Shown here: piece by piece, positions 19,501-28,025 of the stretch
How the letters are laid out: each line of letters starts with the position of its first letter
Position numbering within the stretch: position 1 is the stretch's first letter
Assembly (NCBI RefSeq): GCF_030463535.1
Contig: NC_132896.1
Location: 27,963,709-28,027,708 of the forward strand
Source of the DNA: Salminus brasiliensis
Taxonomy: Eukaryota; Chordata; Actinopteri; Characiformes; Bryconidae
Length of the DNA: 64,000 bases
Direction of reading: 5' to 3'
Made by a program: the position numbers and the translations under genes
The notes under the pieces: model-generated
What the model was told of the DNA's origin: nothing
What the model saw: only the letters and a program-made list of their open reading frames with translations
Database searches by the model: none

Positions 19501-22396
19501 AAATTTTTTTTTAAATATTGAGATATGGTATTTATCATATTGCCCAGCCCTATATCAAGAGTAGAATTCCTTAAATCAGGGGAAAGATTTTTTTAGTAAA
19601 GGTGATGATTTACTACATCGAAGAGTAGAATTTCTTAAATCAAAGGAACAATTTATTACATCAAGGGTAGAATTCCTTAAATCAAGAATATTTATTTAGT
19701 CATGATAATGATTTATTACATCAGGGGCAGGATTTATTAAGGCAAAGTAATGATTCCTTAAATTAAGGGTAGAATTCCTTAAATTAAAGGAACAATTTAT
19801 TTAGTCAAGGTAACGATTTATTACATCAAAAGGTAGAATTCCCTAAATCAAGGATAGAATTCCTTAAATCAAAGGGACATTTTTTTTAGTTAAGGCAACA
19901 ATGCATTACATCAAAAGGTCGAATTCCTTCAATCAAAAGGTCGAATTTATTTATTTAGTCATGGTAACGATGTATTACGTCAAAAGGTAGAATTCCTTAA
20001 ATCGAGGAAACAAATTATTTAGTCAAGGCAACGATGCATTACATTAAAAGGTTGAATTTTTTCCAATAAAAGGCTGAATTGCTTCAATCAAAGGTAGAAT
20101 TTATTTATTTAGTCATGGTAACGATGCATTACATCAAAAGGCTGAATTCCTTCAATCAAAAGGTATAATTTATTTAGTCATGGTAACGATTTATTACATC
20201 AAAGGTAGAATTCCTTTAATCGAGGGAACGAATTATTAAATTGAGAGAACGTTGGCTTCTAATTTAAGTTTCTATTTTTCTACCTGGGTACTTTAGGGCC
20301 TTTTTCTTATTTATATATTTTATTTATGAATAATTTGTCTACTGCTGTATCGTCGCTGTATCGGTGCTATATCGTCGCTGTATCGTCGCTGTATCGGTGC
20401 TATATCGTCGCTGTATCGTCGCTGTATCGTCGCTGTATCGGTGCTATATCGTCGCTATATCGTCGCTATATCGGTGCTATATCGTCGCTATATCGTCGCT
20501 GTATCGTCGCTGTATCGTCGCTATATCGTCGCTGTATCGGTGCTATATCGTCGCTGTATCGGTGCTATATCGTCGCTATATCGTCGCTGTATCGGTGCTA
20601 TATCGTCGCTGTATCGGTGCTGTATCGTCGCTATATCGTCGCTGTATCGGTGCTATATCGTCGCTATATCGTCGCTGTATCGGTGCTATATCGTCGCTGT
20701 ATCGTCGCTGTATCGGTGCTATATCGTCGCTATATCGTCGCTGTATCGGTGCTATATCGTCGCTGTATCGTCGCTGTATCGGTGCTATATCGTCGCTGTA
20801 TCGGTGCTATATCGTCGCTGTATCGGTGCTATATCGTCGCTGTATCGGTGCTATATCGTCGCTGTATCGTCGCTGTATCGGTGCTATATCGTCGCTGTAT
20901 CGTCGCTGTATCGGTGCTGTATCGTCGCTGTATCGTCGCTGTATCGGTGCTGTATCGGTGCTGTATCGGCGCTGTATCGGTGCTGTATCGGCGCTGTATC
21001 GGCGCTGTATCGTCGCTGTATCGGCGCTGTATCGTCGCTGTATCGGTGCTATATCGTCGCTATATCGTCGCTGTATCGGTGCTATATCGTCGCTGTATCG
21101 TCGCTGTATCGGTGCTATATCGTCGCTGTATCGGTGCTGTATCGTCGCTGTATCGGTGCTATATCGTCGCTGTATCGGTGCTATATCGGTGCTGTATCGG
21201 TGCTATATCGTCGCTGTATCGGTGCTATATCGTCGCTATATCGTCGCTGTATCGGTGCTATATCGTCGCTATATCGTCGCTATATCGTCGCTGTATCGGT
21301 GCTATATCGTCGCTGTATCGGTGCTATATCGTCGCTATATCGTCGCTGTATCGGTGCTATATCGTCGCTGTATCGGTGCTATATCGTCGCTGTATCGTCG
21401 CTGTATCGGTGCTATATCGTCGCTGTATCGGTGCTATATCGTCGCTGTATCGGTGCTATATCGGTGCTATATCGTCGCTGTATCGTCGCTGTATCGGTGC
21501 TATATCGTCGCTGTATCGGTGCTATATCGTCGCTGTATCGTCGCTGTATCGGTGCTATATCGTCGCTGTATCGTCGCTGTATCGGTGCTATATCGTCGCT
21601 GTATCGGTGCTATATCGTCGCTGTATCGGTGCTATATCGTCGCTGTATCGTCGCTGTATCGGTGCTATATCGTCGCTGTATCGGTGCTATATCGTCGCTG
21701 TATCGGTGCTATATCGTCGCTGTATCGGTGCTATATCGTCGCTGTATCGGTGCTATATCGTCGCTGTATCGGTGCTATATCGGTGCTATATCGTCGCGCG
21801 ACTGACAGGCTAGTGCTGCTGCTCGGTCATTATGGCGCTGGCCGGATAGCTGCTCTCTCACGGCCTCACCGAAACCGAAGCGCTTTAACAACACAGCCAT
21901 GAGCAATAAGCGTTAACAGCAGAGGAACCACCAATAAACCCGCAAGGAAGCTTTCTGGAGTCGATGCAGGTGCAGGTGCAGGTAGGTGTCTCTCTCTCTC
22001 AGTAGAGACATGACAGCTAGCCATCACCACTCTCCTAAAGCGGAGGCTAACGACTTTAGCTATAGCTAGCTGAAGCGCTCCAGCTCGCCGCGAGGCTACA
22101 CCTGCAGGCAGAAGCTACAGGCAGAAGGGACCCGGAGCCAGTGAAAGCCCTCCTCACCAGTACTGAAACCTCAGGACGGGACCCGTGTAAAACTTCGACT
22201 TGGCCTGCCTCTGAGCGGGGCTGTCAGGGTTGAGAAAGCCGTCGGGCCCCATGCTGTCCGCGGCCTGCTGCTGCTGCTGCTGCTGCTGCTGCTCGGACTG
22301 ATCCACGGCGCTCCGGCCGAGGTAAATATCCCGCACCGTGACCACTGTAAACAGCAGCAGCGCTGTTAAGATGCCCGTCTGACTGTATTCAGCCAT
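16428..22396 (-). CDS. selenot2: Selenoprotein T (selenot2-like)
   Basis: SELENOT is an ER-membrane thioredoxin-like oxidoreductase with a CxxU redox motif. Five exons join in phase: 22158-22396, 18969-19079, 18663-18789, 17371-17458 and 16428-16549. They give 228 aa if the UGA at 19070-19072 is read as Sec; human SELENOT is about 195 aa. The active site is C80-I-S-U83 followed by GYSKVFQEY. An N-terminal hydrophobic segment (about 8-25) is followed by a nine-glutamine run. Exon 3 carries a hydrophobic helix (FKLLAIALVVTG), exon 4 a second one (IFSCLMAFFLSN) and the conserved STGAFEITLNDVPIWSKLQSG. A SECIS at 15249-15313 backs recoding. The N-terminus (MAEYSQTGILTALLLF) is unlike human SELENOT and like the fish SelT2 paralogue as I recall it; the paralogue number is less sure than the family. 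Confidence 0.92.
17371..17458 (-). CDS. selenot2: selenot exon 4
   Basis: 88-bp exon for residues 160-188, a hydrophobic segment followed by STGAFEITLN. Acceptor tctttcag, donor gtgaga. Confidence 0.92.
17787..18133. mobile_element. hAT-type MITE, copy 1
   Basis: Termini tatggctaagcgatatgg and catattgcccagctcta are imperfect inverted repeats of the 'gctgggcaatatgac' fish family. Flanking 8-mers agtgtatc and cgtgtacc agree at 6 of 8, consistent with the 8-bp target duplication of hAT elements. It lies in selenot intron 3. The open frame over its left end is an artefact. Confidence 0.8.
18663..18789 (-). CDS. selenot2: selenot exon 3
   Basis: 127-bp exon for residues 117-159, YVGNFISYFKLLAIALVVTG then QNPFQMLGMETP, the membrane-associated helix of the family. 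Acceptor gttcccag, donor gtaaac. Confidence 0.93.
18969..19079 (-). CDS. selenot2: selenot exon 2 with Sec codon
   Basis: 111-bp exon beginning TATATCCTGAGGTTAC after acceptor gttttcag. With the split codon from exon 1 this reads C-I-S-UGA-G-Y-S-K. The UGA at 19070-19072 sits where human SELENOT has Sec. The downstream frame stays conserved (QLYPDIRIEGENYPPKPINK), so it is recoding and not a termination. Confidence 0.93.
19223..19552. mobile_element. hAT-type MITE, copy 2, inside tandem repeat
   Basis: Starts tagagctgggcaatatga and ends tcatattgcccagcccta, near-perfect inverted ends. Flanking 8-mers catcaagg and tatcaaga agree at 6 of 8. It was inserted into a unit of the aattcc/atcaag tandem array that continues on its right. 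Confidence 0.88.
19553..20245. repeat. Degenerate ~70-bp tandem array
   Basis: Repeated blocks of the form 'gtagaattccttaaatcaa..gaacaatttatttagtcaagg.aacgatttattacatcaa'. Units vary in length and order. The first units begin before the MITE at 19223, so the array is older than that insertion. In selenot intron 1. Confidence 0.85.
20340..21797. repeat. 11-bp CpG-rich minisatellite, ~132 copies
   Basis: A perfect-length 11-bp unit (TATCGTCGCTG and variants with GGTGCT, GTCGCT or GGCGCT and TGTAT or TATAT) runs about 1.46 kb with no length slippage visible. Two variants often alternate, giving a 22-bp dimer. Each unit has one or two CpGs. As 11 is not a multiple of 3, each plus frame cycles through the same 11-residue pattern, and none of the three contains a stop. 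It lies in selenot intron 1, about 360 bp from exon 1. Not protein coding. Confidence 0.95.
22158..22396 (-). CDS. selenot2: selenot first coding exon
   Basis: Starts at ATG 22394-22396 (MAEYSQTGILTALLLFTVVT), a hydrophobic signal or anchor, then DIYLGRSAVDQSE, nine Gln, and SKFYTGPVLRFQYC, which matches the family's TGPLLKFQIC. Donor gtgagg. An upstream in-frame ATG (22478) would add residues without family similarity, so the later ATG is preferred. Confidence 0.9.
22265..22291 (-). repeat. selenot2: (CAG)9 coding repeat in selenot
   Basis: Nine uninterrupted CAG codons (CTG on plus) coding poly-Gln between the N-terminal hydrophobic segment and the thioredoxin-like domain. Confidence 0.95.
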
Positions 22397-22524
22397 GTCG
22401 GAGGAAAAACGACGGGGCACGTCAAGAAACGTCCCCCCTGTCGCCACCAGGAGTGACCGGTTTGTTTGGTCCTCAGTCACAGACCCTCCTTATTGCCTGC
22501 AAACCCAACCGAAGGGAACGCAAC

Positions 22525-22765
22525 GAGAGGGCGAATCCCAAATATCCCCCTACTCCCTATGTAGTGCACTAGATAACTCATCCAATTACGTATTCTACAC
22601 TCATATAGAGCACTCTGATGTCTAATGTAATAATTTATATTCTTTCACAGGTTACACGACTCAATTTATAACATACGGTGCATTATTTGAATACAGTAGC
22701 TGTAGTGTCACGACTAATGTAGTGTACTATATAGGGAGCGAGGGTTCATTTGAGATGCGCCCAGC
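22525..22765. mobile_element. Short TIR element upstream of selenot
   Basis: Left side 'ccctactccctatgtagtgcac' and right side 'gtactatatagggagcgagg' form an imperfect inverted repeat, with fainter matching 'gaatcccaaat' and 'atttgagatgcgcc' outside it. This is a fish MITE family. Only 130 bp from the selenot start codon. Confidence 0.7.
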
Positions 22766-22867
22766 GGTATTTCAAAATAAAAGCCCTTCTATTCTGGATC
22801 GTTCTAGAGATTTCGTGTGCTGCCCTCTACTGGGGGAATACGGGGACATATAAATATAGCGTGACTG

Positions 22868-22886
22868 TAGCGCCACCTGCTGGCCA
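22868..22886 (-). promoter_or_regulatory. Near-consensus CTCF motif, reverse
   Basis: TAGCGCCACCTGCTGGCCA differs at two positions from the reverse complement of the CTCF consensus. It sits about 470 bp upstream of the selenot start codon and faces the forward motif at 5903. Confidence 0.55.
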
Positions 22887-23357
22887 TCTGCTCGAATAGA
22901 TCCACGTTCGCCTGTCCATCTGTTGTTGGCATGAGCAGCTGCAATCCTGTAGTCCAGAGCTCACCAACCCTGCTTCTGAAAGTGTACTTGCCTGCAGCTT
23001 TCAGCAGTCCTTAATTAGTTAATTGAGGTGTGTTAGATTGAGTGTGGTGAGGCAGGTAGCCAGGGGGAGGGTTGGTGAGCACTCCTGAAGTTCTTCATGT
23101 TGAATTGCATTGAACAAATATTCGCAAGTCACAGTAGGAGGTTTAATTTGGAGCTCAGAACTGGACGTAGGCACGGAAATATGTCGCTCTGCAGATGCTG
23201 ACATTTAAAATTATGACAAATTATAAGTGAAATAACCTTCCTTATATATTCAAGAACATCAAGTAGATCAAGAAGGACCGGGAGCTGACTTCACAACAAA
23301 GTAATTAAATTCTAAATTGAAAGCCAGCTTCTAGGCTTTAGACTGGATCCCACATAG

Positions 23358-23963
23358 AGGGATGCACCGATCCGATACTAGGATCGGTTATCGGCCCAGA
23401 TACTGCCAATATTAATTGGATCGGGTATCAGATAATTAGTCTGATTCAAAGGACTGATCCATTCACGGAATCCGATTCTCGCACCGCCGGTATATATCAG
23501 AGTAACTTACATACATCATTCACAGATCATAGCAAACAGCAAGACTTCCCCTATCTAACCAGTAAGCACATCGACCTGTCCTGAGTAATCCAGCTTGTCC
23601 TCCGTATAAGGAGAACCGAGAAGGGAGGAGCTGCTAGCTCCTCTTTAGTCTCACTGACTTTGAATTTCAGAATAAAAGTCCTGAGCCCAGACAACACTGT
23701 GCCGAGGTCCAGTTGTTATTATATTCACAGTTATTATATTTTAGTGACCAATGAACAGAAATTGTGTTCGTTTGTCATAGTTTGTTTTACAAAGTTAGTA
23801 AAGTAATGCTTACATCCATCCTGATGCCTTAAGCCTTTCCCAGAGGGTCAGGTATATGGTTTATTAATCAGACAATGGTATCGGTATCATGTATCAGGCG
23901 GTACACAGAGTGCATGTATCGGTATCTGTATCGGAACAGAAAAACATGGATCGGTGCATCCCT
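23358..23963. mobile_element. TIR element 'agggatgcaccgatcc'
   Basis: About 606 bp bounded by agggatgcaccgatcc and its complement ggatcggtgcatccct, 16 bp perfect. The interior has further 'tatcggtatc' motifs typical of this widespread fish non-autonomous DNA element. No transposase frame, and no clear target duplication. Confidence 0.85.
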
Positions 23964-24493
23964 AGTAAAGACATCCCACTTCTAACTTTGGACAGTGTGG
24001 CTTACAATCAAACAGCATCACCAATGTTGACACATCCACCAATCTAAAGGAGCTGGCAAATAAGACTCTAAGCTAAGCTAGCTCCTGTTCCGCTTAGTTT
24101 TGCATTTAGAGACGTCCCAATTTGGGAATTGTGGGCCGCTGCAGATATACATATGTTTATGTAAATATCTGATTATACTAATGTAAAAAACACTGTTTTG
24201 CTGCAATTGCACCCTCCCGTAACCCCCATTATCCCCCCCCCCAAATATCACTTTTTGCTCTGAACTATGAGGAAGTCAGTAAGTGGAACCCAGAATTTCA
24301 CTGCATGGAAGCTAACACCCCATGTTAACAAGCCACTTAGCATCATAAGACCAGCAACCTCAACAAAATACCCCAAAACAAACCAACAGGCTTTGTGAAA
24401 TGAGCTGGTTCAGTTCATTCAACAATAATCTGACATAACTGGAGTTGTGATATAATAGTGCTATAGGCTAACCTCCACACAATAGCAGGACTT

Positions 24494-24888
24494 GGGTGAT
24501 GCCCACAGTTTAGTTCAGAGGTGCACAACTCCAGTCCTCCAGTCCTGGAGGGTCGGTCTCCAGCCAAGCTTGGTAGTTGCCCTAGACAAACACACCCTAT
24601 TCAACTCTTCCATTCATCACCAGGCAAAGTGGATGTGTTAAAGTAGGGCCAGTAGGGCAGCTTTGCTGGAGACTGGCCCTCCAGGACTGCAGCTGTGGAG
24701 CTCATGCCCTACAGAAGTATACAGAAGTATTGGATGGTACATAAGTCTGTATTTTTAACAGTGCAGCTGCTGTTAATGGTTGTTTGTCCACATTATTTTA
24801 ATCTGTAGTCTGTGTGCATTTAACCTGCTATAGAACAATGCTACCTATCCTTATGTCCATAGCAAATGGTCTACATTGCTAGAGCGGT
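24494..24888. repeat. Duplicated MITE block, copy A
   Basis: A gtgcacaactccagtcctcc...ccaggactg inverted-end element (24518-24690) is followed by a 160-bp segment (24729-24888) that is identical to 26289-26448. Confidence 0.9.
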
Positions 24889-24899
24889 GCAGGTGTGTT

Positions 24900-25920
24900 A
24901 ACGTTGCGTTGGCTGCCACTCCATTCGCTGGAGTGATTGAGATCTTCACAGGACGAAACGCATCAGCTTTCAAACTTTTCTTAGTGGCCATTAGTATTTT
25001 TTTTAACCCTGACATTAATTTCTATCACAGAGAAATCTAGTGACCCTAAGTTCCCAATACAGCCATCAATATAAACAAACAAAACAATACCTGGATAATC
25101 ATTACAGAGAAATATTTATTTCTCTTAATAAATACTCACTTACACAGGATTACAAATGCAGTAAAATTAATACATTTACATATAAAAAAAAACCAAACAT
25201 TTTAGCACAGTATAGTCCAGCGTCGCCTCCACCTTCTGCTCTTTAAGTGTGCAGTGAATACACCATCAAGTATCAGTGTGAAAGACCAGCCAAATCTAAA
25301 ACCTGTCCCGTGCTTATCGTTTTTGTGTTTCTAAAGCAATTAATCTTCTCGTGTGGATCAGATATCAGTAGTAACCCTACTAGCATAGCTCCTCACATTG
25401 CATTTCTAAGGTCAAATAGGCCATAAATTAAAATAATTAAACTGCATTGAATTTAATTTTCTGGAGTTCTGTTTTACAAGATAGTAGGTGGAGTCGGTCA
25501 CCTGAAGTGGGAGCGTATGAAGTAAATACGAAGTCAAGATCCCTTGCTATTTGTACCACCAGTCATAACAAGGCATATCTCCTTTCCAGTGTGTAGATTT
25601 TTTAGAAAGAACATTGGGTGGAATTGGCTATTACATGGAATCAGATTGGAAACTGAACAGCTGACACCTACTATCAGGTCTTTTTCTCATATGCCTTATT
25701 CTGACAAAGTCTGACAAATCTAAGGGAGGGACCTTATTAAAGGGTACCCTGACTGTAAACACCTGTATGCCTAAAACAGTGTGCACGCCCAGGCCTTCTA
25801 AAATATTTTGTTTATTATGAAAATGTGAGAGACAGGCAAAACCCCTCAAACCCCTCTACTAGTAGGCCACCACTGTCACGATGTGATGAAGTCATACGGT
25901 TGCACCAAGCCTTTTTTATT
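24900..25920. other. Intergenic DNA, no gene seen
   Basis: Unrecognised sequence with no exon; short frames only. Confidence 0.5.
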
Positions 25921-26448
25921 GGGTGATGTCACAGTCTAGCTCAGGGGTGCACAACTCCAGTCCTCCAGTCCTGGAGGGCCGGCCTCCTGCCAAGCATGAC
26001 AAACACACCCGATTCAACTCTTCCGTTCATCACCAGGCAAAGTGGATGTGTTTAAGTAGGGCCAGTAGGGCCAGTAGGGCAGCTTTGCTGGAGACTGGCC
26101 CTCCAGGACTGGAGCTGTGCACCCCTGCTCTGGCTAAAGCTGGAGATACCAATACCGCGTTCATGCCCTACGGGAATTATGGTTAATACGAGTTCTTGAC
26201 TTGGAAGGTGCACATTAACAAGTTGTAAAGTTGTGAGTTCCTGAGTTCAGGTTACCTTCAACTTTTCAAGATGGCGGCGAAGAAGAATATTGGATGGTAC
26301 ATAAGTCTGTATTTTTAACAGTGCAGCTGCTGTTAATGGTTGTTTGTCCACATTATTTTAATCTGTAGTCTGTGTGCATTTAACCTGCTATAGAACAATG
26401 CTACCTATCCTTATGTCCATAGCAAATGGTCTACATTGCTAGAGCGGT
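25921..26448. repeat. Duplicated MITE block, copy B
   Basis: The same element (about 25940-26130, flank gggtgatg also shared) and the same 160-bp tail at 26289-26448. About 130 extra bases separate them compared with copy A. 'accgcgttcatgccctac' near 26154 and 'catgtgaacgcagcat' near 26515 look like outer inverted ends of a further element spanning the tail. Confidence 0.85.
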
Positions 26449-26539
26449 TAACGTTACATTCATATCATATCATAACTGACTTCACAAGTGGGAAGTGTGC
26501 TCTTCAGACTAGCATGTGAACGCAGCATAAGTGATAAAT

Positions 26540-27578
26540 TTGAGCTCAGTCAGTCATTTAGCTCTTTTTGTGGACATAGCAGCCTACTAGTAGAGTGATT
26601 CTGTCTGGTTTTAATAATAAATAAAGTATGGCTTGGTTGATACAACGCATTTGAATAGTGTTGTTGAGGCTTACAGCCATGGTTCCCTTTTAGGTGCATG
26701 AAATATTAAAGGAGTATGACATTAGTGATCAATCAAGTGTGGCTTGAACCAAGTTAGCATCTTGCCGCTATGGAAAACCTTCCACTACTCACTTATACAG
26801 GCTTTCCGAACATCACCTTGCACTCTTGCAAACATGACAACCATCATGGTGATACAACATGCACTTATCCAGGGCTAGTGAATAATCTGCTATTGTATAA
26901 AGAGTGGTGGCAGATATTGCATGGCTACAAAGAAGCTTATTGTTCTACAGCGTTGATATAAGCTCCAAATATTAAGGCATACAAACATCTGAATGGCTAT
27001 CATGAAAGCCTCCCAATGTGCATTTAAATACACAGCTCATGCAATTCCTACTTGAAGCCAATGAAACACTGAATCAATTCTCCATGCAGTTCCTGACTGC
27101 ACATAAATTGAGTTCGTATGAATAAATAATCGTGTTTTTGGTATGGTATGTCTTATTGCGCTCAATAATCTCGAGTTGATTGTGTGCTGGAGGATGAATC
27201 CAAATCAGTGGTCCACACAGCAGGATGCTGTTTTGAGTAACTGGGGGAAAGGCTATGGTTAAGAAGCCATATACGCAACGAATGGAACCGCGAAGGTCAC
27301 TGCAGACTGTGGACGCTGTCCTCAAACGTAGAAAATGGTTTCTCAAGGACGGCGATTGACAAGATAAAACCCAGAACTAGAGAAAGCATACACACAGACA
27401 AACAAACCAGGCAAACACAAGGCTCACGGAACAGTCACCACTAAAGGTAAAACGTCATTAGTTGCAGGCACATTCTATCTTCGCAGCTGTCAACGTTAGT
27501 CCCTCTTCGGTCCAAACAAAGGGGTGGGGCACGGAAGAGATTCGCCACACAAGTCATCAGGCTTCATAGTTAAGGTCC
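26540..27578. other. Downstream flank / 3' UTR of rab33a
   Basis: The right part (about 27400-27578) must include rab33a 3' UTR. I could not fix the polyadenylation site. The minus-strand frame at 27074-27346 resembles no known protein. Confidence 0.45.
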
Positions 27579-28025
27579 TCAGCAGGGGCAGGAGCTTTTA
27601 GTGTGAGGTTCGTGGCTAAGCCTCACTCTCCCATCCTCCCTCTGCACGTCTCTATACAGCAGCGACTTCTGGGCTTTCAGGCGACAGGCCAGGCACATGA
27701 AAATGGAGTCCACGTTCTGGCTCTCCTTTGGGTCTTTGGCCGACGTTTCGAACAGCAGCATGTTGTGGGCATCGGCAAACTTGAGGGCAGTGTTGGAAGG
27801 CACCTGGATCTGGTCCACCAGGTCACACTTGTTGCCCACCAGGACACGGGGCACGGAGGGCGAGACGCGGTGCCCGTTGCACTCCTGGATCCAGGTCTTC
27901 AGGTTCTCGAAAGAGGCCATTTTGGTGACGTCGTAGACGAAGACGACGGCGTGCACGTTGCGGTAGTAGTGTTCCACCATGCTCTTGCGGAAGCGCTCCT
28001 GGCCGGCAGTGTCCCATACCTGCAC
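27579..28025 (-). CDS. rab33a: rab33a exon 2
   Basis: 149 codons including stop, from [20 protein letters not shown] to the SSCPC prenylation motif. Acceptor cctgaacag. A second AG six bases later would delete VQ, so the first is chosen. Confidence 0.95.
   Translation of the reverse strand: MQVWDTAGQERFRKSMVEHYYRNVHAVVFVYDVTKMASFENLKTWIQECNGHRVSPSVPRVLVGNKCDLVDQIQVPSNTALKFADAHNMLLFETSAKDPKESQNVDSIFMCLACRLKAQKSLLYRDVQREDGRVRLSHEPHTKSSCPC

Noticed and set aside
20340-21797. CRISPR-like array
   Set aside because: Regular repeats, but with no unique spacers; an 11-bp minisatellite in a vertebrate intron.
20326-21902. Three overlapping open frames of 454-512 codons in the 11-bp array
   Set aside because: They exist only because the 11-bp unit has no stop in any phase. 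All three frames give the same 11-residue pattern, and the host gene is transcribed from the other strand.
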